Assembly: GCA_021927905.1 (NCBI GenBank)
Contig: BLLK01000047.1
Location: 1,302,001-1,366,000 of the forward strand
Reading direction: 5' to 3'
Source: Chaetoceros tenuissimus
Lineage: Eukaryota > Bacillariophyta > Thalassiosirophyceae > Chaetocerotales > Chaetocerotaceae
DNA: 64,000 nt
In this document: positions 30,071 through 39,700 of the stretch, in pieces
Position numbering within the stretch: position 1 is the first letter of the stretch
Layout of the letters: each line of letters begins with the position of its first letter
Notes under the pieces: model-generated
The model's input: the letters and a program-made list of their open reading frames with translations, nothing else
What the model was told of the DNA's origin: nothing
Databases searched by the model: none
Translations under genes and position numbers: made by a program

Positions 30071-32246
30071 TTATTCTGAGTCTTTATAGCCTTCTTCTTC
30101 TTCCATTGTGATAACGCCATCCTTGACACTTGCAATCTTCGCAACGCTTTCTATTGGAATGTTGAAACCTGAAAGAGATTGACGACCAGCATTGTATGAC
30201 TTTTCAAGTAAAATACCAACACCAATAGCTTTTGCACCTGCATCCGATACGATTCTCAATAGAGCTTCTTGACTTGCACCACTAGAAAGAAAGTCATCAA
30301 CAACTAAAATTCTATCATCCTCGCTGATATGCTTTTTGCTCACTAAGAGTTGTCTATTCTTTCCGACTGTGTTACTGGAATATGTAGCTTTGAACGTATC
30401 AGACATGACTACGTTCCTCTCCTTTCTCGCATAAACGACAGGGACTTGCAAATATTTGGCCATTGGTATAGCAAGAACTAATCCAGTCGTAGCGATTGTT
30501 AGAATCTTTGTTGGCTTCATGGATTCGAATCGATTTGCCAATTCCTTTGCGCAATCATCCATGAGATTGACATCGATCATTGAATCCATAAAAGCGCTGA
30601 CATCAACAATATTATTTGGAAGGACTTTTCCTTCTTTCAGTATACGATCTCGCAACTGGAATGCGACCTTACTATCTCCACCTCCCATTGCATCCCTATA
30701 TTTTTTCTTCAACCAACCTTGGAACTCAAGGCCTAATGCAAGCTGTAGCGTTTTTCCAATACCATCAATACCTGCGCTCATTGGAATGTATGTTCTCATG
30801 GAGTTACTGAAGTGAAGGTCACAGTCCAATTCGCCATAATCAAACATTTCAATCTCTCCGTCGTAAAAGCAGAAACAGCTTCTAAATCTAGTGACACGAG
30901 TAGGCTCAGAATATGGTTTCATTGCTTCTACGATGTGATCAACGTGGTCACCAACATCATTAAACTTATAGCCTGATGTAATTCTTGTGTTTTGGAATGA
31001 TCGATTCATAGGTGTGCTTCTATCCTGAACAAATGCAGGTTCAATTTCAAATGATGTTCGTGATGCAATACAAGGGAGTCCAGTCACTTCGTATACTTTT
31101 CTCGCTTTGTAACTTGCGATATCTTCAATTGTCTGGAATGCGTCATCATCGACACCGTTTTCCCAGTCACCAAAGTTACATGCGAATTCGACTCCATAGT
31201 TTCGAAAAGACCCTTTCAAGTTGTGCAAACAAGCATTATCTATTGCTGAAACCCAGATTCTATCAAAACCCTCAATTTCATTCGCGGGGCGTGAAAAGAA
31301 AGCAGCAGCCTTTGGATTATTCTTTGCATTCTCCAAGCTTTGTGATTTTAAGCATATTTTTGACAGATTTTGTAAATGAATCGCCTCTTCTTGGGCATTA
31401 TACTGTTCCATGTCGAAATCTTCATCGAGACCACCATCAAGTAAAAATTCCTTTGCCATCTCAGAATTTGCTTTGAAAATAATTGTAAGATTCTTTCATC
31501 ATATGACAATAAACGTGAAAAAATATATATATCTCACCTTTGCTAGGATCAAAAACAAATCGATCCAGATCCTCGTCATCGTCCCTAGCACGATCTAAGT
31601 CTGATTTTGTGCCATCATCCCACATATCCCAAGGATCGCTTCCTTTCCTCAATGATTGTAGATCTATCCTTTCGTCATCATCATCATCTATTCCCATTTC
31701 GAGCTCTGCAAATTGTTTATCAATTTCTTTGTCTTGTTGTTCAATATCAATATCATCCATACTCATCATATTTATGTATTTCTCAGCTAGCCAATTGTCA
31801 TCAACCATAAAGGAAGCATAATTTGCCAAAGTCTTGTCTGTAGCACGTTCTTCACTGATTGAATTAGTACTCACGGCACCTCTTCCAGCTTCTGCTATAT
31901 TTGCAGTTGTAGGTGGCACAGATTTTATACCCTGATTTTGTAAATTAGACATATCATTCATGGCACTAAATGGATCGATTGTTTCAGTTTCAGAAGGCAC
32001 GCCTGACATTGCCTTTTGTCGCTCCATCTCGGACCAAAAGACGTCATCTGGAGTAGCTCCTTTCTCAACATCATCATACCAAGATGAAAAGTCATCTGAT
32101 TGCTTGTCATTCTTTCGTCTTTTCGCGAGTACTTTAGTTTCCTTCTCTAATAACCTTTGAATGGAATTATTTTTCAATTGGATTTGAGAATGCGGAGCAA
32201 ATCCTTCCACAAAAGAGAGTGCAAATAAAGTAAAGTAGATACGCAT
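30071..32246 (-). CDS. Plastid-type fusion: degenerate ITPase-like domain plus bacterial-type xanthine phosphoribosyltransferase
   Basis: CDS complement(join(30071..31470,31538..32246)), 702 aa. The 67-bp intron has a GTGAGA donor and a CAAAG acceptor and joins DPSK|ANSEM with a total divisible by three. The N-terminus MRIYFTLFALSFVEGFAPH is a signal peptide with a GFAP motif, as in diatom plastid proteins. Residues 20-240 are acidic and disordered. Residues about 303-480 show remote similarity to the Maf/HAM1 ITPase fold (YKARKVYEVTGLPCIA, like the KAR...ALPAIA block of RdgB), but catalytic motifs are changed. Residues about 513-690 closely match Bacillus Xpt: TIATTGLVLAIPMA, VPVVYARKER, PRPP loop ILVVDDFLSSGAS near 621, GVGILLEKSYNAGR. 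The predicted activity is xanthine plus PRPP to XMP. It converges on the MDP-1 fusion gene. Confidence 0.85.
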
Positions 32247-33626
32247 GATTTGACTAGTGCTTTTTCTTGTGCCAAAATGCTTCCCGATATCTATCTACCT
32301 TCTATATCAATAGTATATTTTCTATTTGTATGGTGTAGATAATATACAAGAGATGGAGAAGTGACGAAGAAAATGATAAGGAAATGAAATGCAGTGAAAA
32401 ACAAGTCAGGTTGAAATCGGTTTGTTTGTTTTTTCTTATCGAAACTAAAAGTAAATGATAGTACATAGTAGGTTCACCCTATTTTGGAAGAAGTAAAACG
32501 GTACAGCACCATGGTGTGGGGCGTTTCATACAAATTTGTACAAAAGACCCTTCTTTTCCCTTTCTTTTCTCTATGTTTTTGAAAAAATCAATCTAAGAGT
32601 AGTGTTTCTCATTCTCACACTTTAATAATTGAGTATAATACTTTCATTATAAGCTTAGTTACACCATAGACACATCCTTTAATTAATAAAGCATTATAAG
32701 AAAATAATGCAAAGAAATCTTACGAATTCATATGTATGAAATATATGTCACGAAAGAGGTAGACTTGAATGTTGCTGGTAATTAAATAATATTTTTATTG
32801 CCCGAAAGGCTTACATAATTAAGAAAGTCTGTAATTGAAGAGTTAAAGTGGATATGTTTAAAGCTAATTATTTTGCAAAACAAATGACGTACTCGTACGT
32901 ATAAGCTTAGTATGACGATTTTTTGTATGGAACGGCTCATAATCCTTTGTATGAAACGACCCACATTGGGTACAGCACGCACTTACCTCGTCACTGTGTT
33001 AGAATGTCTGTACAATAGACAATAGAATGGTCCTAGGTAGAGTGTCTTTTACTTGCAGACAGTCTGACCTTCTATCCGTCAATCATGTCAAGTAGGTAGT
33101 TACAATTGTGAGAATGAACGAATCATCTTCACCCATTTAGAGTCAACAGTTAGTAGTGCGACGCGAACAATAGAACGGAGCGAATCATTTCACCCCGTTG
33201 GGGTCATCTGTTAGTAGTGTGACACGAACGAACGAACGAACTCACGCACGAACGGAAAAATAAACGGGGTAAGGAATCGGTTCCCTGACAAACCGATAAT
33301 AAAATGTAAAAGTTGATGTGTGGAATGTTCGGTACTGTAAGTACGCACGTATTTGATTCATGAGGATCTCAAAGTGACGACGTATTCGTCTCAGAACCTA
33401 TTTTGCACTTTAATCTTACCAAAATCAAGCGATAGCCAAAATACTTACTGTACGTCATCGACATGGAAGAAGAAGGAAGAATGAGCACAACATTTGTTGC
33501 GACATTGGATGATGATGATGATGGAGTGTGAAGCAGTGAAGAAAGAACGTCTACCTGGCTCTATCATTTCATTGTTGTTTGAAGACTTCCAACACATTCA
33601 TAAGCAGATTTACATCCAGAACTAAG
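32247..33626. other. Long intergenic region with degenerate repeats
   Basis: About 1.38 kb between the xanthine phosphoribosyltransferase gene and the PDZ-ferredoxin gene, which diverge. No credible gene in any frame. It contains an imperfect tandem duplication (33113..33240, listed separately) and a pair of related words TGTATGGAACGGCTCA / TGTATGAAACGACCCA near 32927-32963. Confidence 0.5.
33113..33240. repeat. Imperfect tandem duplication of about 60-65 bp with a GAAC microsatellite
   Basis: Two diverged copies share GAATCAT.TTCACCC, then a GTCA.C.GTTAGTAGTG core, then GAC.CGAACNA. The first is about 33113-33176, the second about 33177-33240. The second runs into a short GAAC/CGAA array (AACGAACGAACGAAC). 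It lies in non-coding DNA upstream of the PDZ-ferredoxin gene. Confidence 0.55.
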
Positions 33627-34325
33627 ATGATTAAGGCTCTCTCTTTGCTACTTGCAGCAGCAGCTCCTTGTTCTGCGTTCACTGTAAACAAGCCTTCATT
33701 CAGTGTCATGAACAAGTCTCCATTATCAAGATCTGCTCTCGATGCTTTGCTTTCAGCAGAATTAGAAAAGCCGCTTGGAATCATCCTCGAGGAAGTAGAG
33801 GAAAATCAGGCAAAAGGTGTCAAGGTTGAAGAATTAACAGAGGACGGATCAGCAAATGCATCTGAATTCAAAGATCAACTTGTTGGATTAAAGGTGGCAA
33901 CTGTTCAAGGAACAGATGTTACTAACATGGCTTTTGATGATGTTATGGACTGTATCATTAATGCTCCATCTCCAGTCAGTATCGAATTTGAAGTTCCAGA
34001 TGAACCAATGTTTGAGGCTGGAGCTACTGTGCAGATTAAAGTGATTCAAGAAGGAAATGCTGATAAGGTCATCGATGGAAAGGTTGGTGAGAATCTACGC
34101 CAAACTCTATTGAACAATGATGTGGAATTGTACAGAGGATTGAAGAAGAAGCTCGGGAACTGCGGTGGGGGTGGACAGTGCACCTTTTGTGCAGTTGATT
34201 TAGGACCCAGCGAGGGATGGCAAGAAAGAAGCGACTATGAAAATAAGAAACTTGCCAAGGCGCCGAACGCTAGGTTGGCTTGCTTAAACAATATCCAAGG
34301 ACCAGCAACCATTCGTGTTCAATAA
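33627..34325 (+). CDS. Plastid-targeted PDZ plus [2Fe-2S] ferredoxin-like protein
   Basis: 232 aa from the ATG at 33627; an upstream in-frame ATG at 33579 would add 16 residues. The downstream start is preferred because it places the hydrophobic signal sequence MIKALSLLLAAAAPCSAF directly at the N-terminus, with a CSAF plastid motif. Residues about 35-130 look like a PDZ domain (KPLGIILEE, then DQLVGLKVATVQG). The C-terminal domain is plant-type ferredoxin-like: GENLRQTLLNNDVELY, then cysteines in NCGGGGQCTFC (about 178, 184 and 187) and RLACLN (about 218), a Cx5Cx2C...C pattern. It resembles the ferredoxin-like PNSB3 group of chloroplast NDH accessory proteins, but that is a family hint, not an assignment. 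A thylakoid or stromal electron-carrier or scaffold role is likely. Confidence 0.82.
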   Translation: MIKALSLLLAAAAPCSAFTVNKPSFSVMNKSPLSRSALDALLSAELEKPLGIILEEVEENQAKGVKVEELTEDGSANASEFKDQLVGLKVATVQGTDVTNMAFDDVMDCIINAPSPVSIEFEVPDEPMFEAGATVQIKVIQEGNADKVIDGKVGENLRQTLLNNDVELYRGLKKKLGNCGGGGQCTFCAVDLGPSEGWQERSDYENKKLAKAPNARLACLNNIQGPATIRVQ

Positions 34326-34409
34326 AGCTAGTATTACAAAAATAGAATCAATGGCATCTACAATCATGTACCTAAATGGAATGTTATAGCCTTATCACCA
34401 ATTATCCCT

Positions 34410-35105
34410 CTACTTTTGTCTATTCTTCCAAGGTAGCGCAGGCATATTGTAAACACCAGCATCCTCGTCACCGTCAAACTCTTCTACATTCATTTTGTTC
34501 TCTTCTTCAATTCTAGTCCTAGCACCTTCAAGTTTGTCTTGAGGCATAAAGTCCAGAAAAACAAATAATTGCTCTCTTGTTGTAGTCAATGCATCCGTAA
34601 TATAATCTTTCTGAGCTTGAGTCATTGGTCCAGATTTCAATTCACTTCTAACATAATCAATTGCACTTTGTAGCTCCTCCGCTGCGATATTACCAGCTTC
34701 CGTTGCTTCAACTAAATGTTCAGACGGTACTAATGTTGAACAGTATGTGATTTGGTCCAGTAATCGATAATTCTTTTCAATAAGTAAAAGAGTCAATTTC
34801 ATTTTGTTCTTCAAAGCTTGTTGATCTGTCGCTCTGCGTACAAACCGCTCTTGTTGGACAGTTGCCTCTTGTACTCTTGATATGAAATATAAACTCTCTC
34901 GTACAGGGTCAGAATCTGGAGTGTATGCAACACTCCTTTTTGGAAAGCTAACCAGTGGCATTGGTGAAATTACAATGGCTGAAGTCTGTGCTAGCATATC
35001 TCGCCGATTCACTGCTGGTGTGCTTATTGCGTCATTTTGAAAAGGTGATGTCCAAGCAGCACATAATGAAAAAAGGCTGAGGAGGAAATAAATAATGAAT
35101 GCCAT
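34410..35105 (-). CDS. Probable thylakoid-lumen protein of unknown function
   Basis: 231 aa from the ATG at 35105. An open frame continues upstream to 35210, but the later ATG puts the signal peptide MAFIIYFLLSLFSLCAAW at the N-terminus. A second targeting element follows: NRRDMLAQTSAIVISPMPL, a twin-arginine motif plus hydrophobic stretch, then SVAYTPDS, a likely lumenal cleavage site. This layered signal is that of secondary-plastid lumen proteins. The mature part is about 165 residues, mostly helical, with no cysteines in recognisable redox motifs. A PsbQ-like four-helix fold is possible from length and helix pattern but not demonstrated. It converges on the PDZ-ferredoxin gene with 84 bp between stops. 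Confidence 0.72.
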   Translation of the reverse strand: MAFIIYFLLSLFSLCAAWTSPFQNDAISTPAVNRRDMLAQTSAIVISPMPLVSFPKRSVAYTPDSDPVRESLYFISRVQEATVQQERFVRRATDQQALKNKMKLTLLLIEKNYRLLDQITYCSTLVPSEHLVEATEAGNIAAEELQSAIDYVRSELKSGPMTQAQKDYITDALTTTREQLFVFLDFMPQDKLEGARTRIEEENKMNVEEFDGDEDAGVYNMPALPWKNRQK

Positions 35106-35553
35106 TTTTCTGCACGCACTACGATGGCAGACAGATGACATTTCAAAACAAACGATTTCGTGGTAATCAAAGCTATTGAATAAAGCTTTTTTGGAGATAT
35201 CTTTGTACAAAAGTATGTATCATATCATCAATGGTTCTATATGATGGTGGAAAGTGGAAAGATAACGATACTGTATCACACGCTCCACGCACTGTGATGT
35301 CACTCATTTTCATTCACACAATGACGACAGTGATTAGGAATATTGCTAAATGGCTAGCTATTTAGTAGCATTGCAAAAGTTGTTGCCACCCCTTCTTTTC
35401 GAATGAATTCATTTTTCCATTTCAACATTCAAATTATGCCTCCATCACATTGCAATTTTCACTGGAAACTCTTATAATATATAGTTCCTTTTCTCATAGT
35501 ATCATTAGATAACGTCTTAGCTCTTTGCTCTATTCCTCTCTGTTGCCACTACG
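35106..35553. other. Divergent spacer upstream of the F-box-like gene
   Basis: 448 bp between divergent starts. It has TATAATATATAG about 80 bp upstream of the F-box-like ATG, a plausible TATA region. No gene was seen. Confidence 0.4.
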
Positions 35554-36713
35554 ATGGATACCGAGGAAGATGATAGTGTTGTTTCCGGTCAACAAGGAGG
35601 AGAATGTGTTTTAGATGAATTGCATGGAATAACTTCAACAAAGAAGAAAGAATTTCAGGAATTCAAAAACAAAGTAGAAACTTTGAATATTATTGCTTCG
35701 GTAATGAATAGGCGTAGAAAGAAGAAAAGGCTTGAAACGTGGACTCCGGAGATGGTTGAAATCTTTCAAACTAGACACTTTTCCAATTCGAAATACTTGA
35801 ACTCGCAAAATGATCTTCAAAGCATTGGACCCTTTCACATTTGCTCTTCTGACCCAATCAATTACAAGCTAGGAGCTCAAGAAACAGAGGTTACTATTCT
35901 CGATTGTGATGACATACTACGGGAGACTATCTCTTTTCTAGACTATTACTCTCTAAACAAAATGAGTTATGTTTCCAAGAGAGTGAACAGAATTGTTACT
36001 TCTTTGAAGAAAGAGGCTGCCCATGATTTGATTAATCGAATGCCTTTTGGTGTGGATGTTCATAGATCGCTTGGGACACCTATCTATTGTCCAACTTTTC
36101 ACTTCAACAAGTCGTGGGATCCAAAGTACAATGATTTTGATATCCTCGATTTTGACCGGTATCCAGATGGCCATCCATCATCGATCTAATCATGGACTTC
36201 ATGAAAAGATTTGATTTATTTGATTATTGGAGTTATAATGAGGAGACTGGCGAAGTGAATTGGGAGACCATGGAAACTTATTCAGTTGCTGTATGCCATT
36301 GTATTCACGAATACTCCAGTTTTTCTAGCCAGACAGTTCTAAACTTCATCCTGGAAGATCCGGAATTATCTGCCAACTTTATTCAAGAGGATTACAGGGG
36401 AGAGGATTGGATTGGGTTACATGTGATACCACGACGACGCGCTACGTTGAAAGAAGCATGGGAACTATTAGTTGATCGAGTAGTTTTTGATGTAGATTTG
36501 AAGGATTTGCCTAAAAAGAACAATCAAAAATACATGATATACAATTTGTTATCTGCAGCGGATCCGTCATCTATTCACATTTCTCACATCCATACGAGCG
36601 CCATCAGTGGCCTCTGCGCGAATGAGCATTCCGCCTATGATAATGTTGCTATTTCTTTTCAAGTGAATGGCGAAAGACTAGAATTCAGCGGATTTGTTTA
36701 CAACATAGGTTAG
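35554..36713 (+). pseudogene. F-box-like gene, left copy, frameshifted
   Basis: The frame opens at 35554 (MDTEEDDSVVSGQQGG) and runs to a stop at 36189; a second open block in another frame runs from 36192 to 36713. The right copy at 57579 reads through the same place. A single G present there after CCATCCA is absent here between 36177 and 36178, so this copy has a 1-nt deletion relative to it. An F-box-like segment lies at about residues 112-150 (ILRETISFLDYYSLNKMSYV, then SKRVNRIV). The rest, about 200 residues, matches nothing I recognise. Only this copy has the N-terminal 59 codons before the duplication boundary. It could be a recent pseudogene, a polymorphic allele or a sequencing error. 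It converges on the giant coiled-coil gene, 49 bp between ends. Confidence 0.7.
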
Positions 36714-39700
36714 AAATAAAATGGAAACTCATCAAACGTATTTTCTGTTAATTTACAATCAACTAAACTTCCTCTTCATCATCTGAAACTGACCAATTTA
36801 GACTGTCTATGGAGTTAGTATTTTGAATTTCGCCATATTGATCTGGTGGGGAATCATTTCTATATGGCGTTTGGTATGGAGCAGGAGAAGACTTCAAACT
36901 CATTTCTTGTTTCAAGAGACCTTCGCTTTGCAAATGCTGTTTCAAGGCGTATATTTTTTGCTTTGTAGTATGAAGCTGTCTTGCTAGATTTCTGGCTACG
37001 TTGATTTGCTCCTGAACTGCACTTTCTTTCTTTTTAATTTCTTTTTGGAATTGTTGAGACTTTGTCTCGAATTCAATTGTGAGTACCTCTTTCTCGTCTT
37101 GAGCAGACTTTAAAATATCCTCAATTTCTCTTCTATGCTTTACCTCGTGTGATAACGCTTCCTCGAGTTGTTTAATGTACTTTTTGCGCTGATTTAATTT
37201 TCTACTCAACTCCTCCTTCTGATTTTCAAGCTCCTGCACAAAAGACTTGAGGTCTTCGACTATTGTTTCCTTTTCACTCAGAGATTCCTTTGTACTTTCC
37301 ACATCGGCTAGCAAAGTGTCGATTTGGCTACTCATGGATGTCAAGAGTTTGTTCTTTTCGTCTAATTCTGCTTGAAGTAGCTGCAATTGAGAAGAGTCTG
37401 TTCCATGAGAATATGATTCTGTTGCTGGGGGTGATCTACTAGGTGATATGGCATTATTGATGGAAGCCTTCATCTTGACAAGATCATCTAGAAGCTCACT
37501 GTGTTTGTTAATAATGTCTGAAGCTGTCGGTGACAAGCTTGGTCTAGCACTAATTCCAAGGGAGACGTCATCGTCTTCTTCTAGATATTGTCGGTGAACA
37601 GGACTTTGTCCCTCTTGCTCCTCAAGTGCGCTTTGCTCGTCAAATGGAGCGAGTGACGAAGGAGTTTGAGAGCCTCTAGGAATGTTACCATTACGCAAAT
37701 CGTCTAATTCCAATTCCAGTTCTCCAATTTCTTTCTCTTTCTCCTCGATAGATTCACAAAGTAGTTGCACTTCATCTTCTGCAGCAGCAAGTTTATGATG
37801 AGTTTCTTCCAGTTTGGACACAAGGTCTCTGTTTTCGTCCAACATAACTTCTATTTCAGTTTCTCTGTCCTCAAGCTGTATTTCAAGATCAGTTATTCTC
37901 TCTTGTAAATCAGAACTTGGGCTCTGCCAGGAACTACTCTGGGTTTCAAGGGATTGGATCTGGCTCGATTTTGTGTGAACTTCCAATTCAAGAGTTGAAA
38001 TCATGTCCTTCTGAGTTGCGACTGCTGCTTCAAATTCATTGTTGACAGACTTCAAGTCGTCAAGATTCTTTTGCAAGTCAGCATTCTCGGCATTGATGGC
38101 ATAAATCTCCTCATTCTTGATCTCAATGTCATTCAATAGACGGACGCACTCCTTGTCGTGAATGTTAGCAAGCTTCTCAGCTCCAAAAAGTTTTGCCTTG
38201 GTTGTCTGCAGCTCATTTTCGACTTCATTCAGCCTTTCTTCACTAGACTTTTTCTCTGAAGCAAGAGCTTTTTTCAACTCTATCTGTGAGTTGGCTGCCA
38301 CTGTGAGGGAGTCACTTACACGAGAGATTTCTTTTTCAAGGTCTATCTTTTCATCTGATAGCTCAGATACAGTGCTAGTAAGGGCGGAAATCTGTAGCTT
38401 CAACTCGTCCATAGCAAAAGTCTTGTTGTCAACATCAGACTTTAGTTCTTGCATTTGCTCTGACATGCATTCTTGTTGTTTAATGCTTGCACTTTCGAGA
38501 TCTTGGAGTTTAGAAACTAACTCAGAATTCGTATTCTCTATTTGAGTCTTGATTTCTACAAGTTCGGTAATTCTTTCGTCCTTCTTTTCGAGTAGAGAAA
38601 TTGCATCATTTGCCGTTGCTTCAGTTTCTTTCATGGCATCCTGAATCTCTTGCTTCTCTTTAGTTGTAGCGCTGAGACTTGTATTTGCTTCTTGTAGTTT
38701 GTTCTTCAGATTGCAAAGGTCCTCCTTCAATCTACCAATTTCTTGTTGTAATGATGTCTCTGTAGACTGCTTACTCTCGAGAAGGGATGTATACTCGTCA
38801 GACTTGAGTTTTAAATGTTTTTCTAGGATTGTGGCAACCTTCTTTTGTGACAAGGAATGAGAATCAAAGTTTTCTTTTTGTACATTCAATTCCGATTTGA
38901 TCAAGGACAAATTCTTCTCCAATTTCTGGATATCTTTAATGTAGTTCTGGTTCTTTTCCATCAACTGGATTCTCTCATCTTGAAGGGAAGAGTTCTTCAT
39001 GATGATATTCGACTTTTCAGTTTCTACCTCGTTAAGTCTATTTTTCAATTCAGAATGTTGGGAAGCTAACTGAGAGTACTTGTTCTTCAACTCCTCCATA
39101 TCTCCGGTGATTTTTTCTTCGCGAGACAAAAAGTGTTCAAGCTCCAGAGCTACATCGTCCAAATCTTCTTCTAGATAAGCAACTTGCTTCTGATACATGG
39201 AGCTTTGATTCTTTGCTTCTTCAAGAACCATCATTTTGACTTCGGATTCGTTGATTACAGTCTCTGCATTGGCCTTTGCCTTCAACAGATCGTCAATTTC
39301 TACCATCTTGATTGAAATGCAGTCCTTGAGATCAGAATTCTCTTGGATCAGTTTTTCAATTGTTTCATCTTTCTGCAAGCTCTTATCTTGGGAAGAGGAC
39401 ATGTCATTGTAGATGGAAATAAGCTTGGTTTCCATATCAGACTTTTGTTCCTTTGCAGAGATGAGTTGATGTTTCAATTCAGATGAAGATTTCTTCATTT
39501 TTTCAATATCTTTTTGTAAGCTCTGAATGTCACGTTCTTTCGCATTCAAAGTTCTCTCAAGTCGATTCACTGCTTTTTCCCTACTGTTGGTCAGTTCGAA
39601 TCCAGCCATTGCATTGGAATGTTCGTCCTTTACTGCTTCTCGTAGCAACCTCACAAGATCTCGAGCATTGTCGATAGATAAATCTTCACTTGAAATATTC

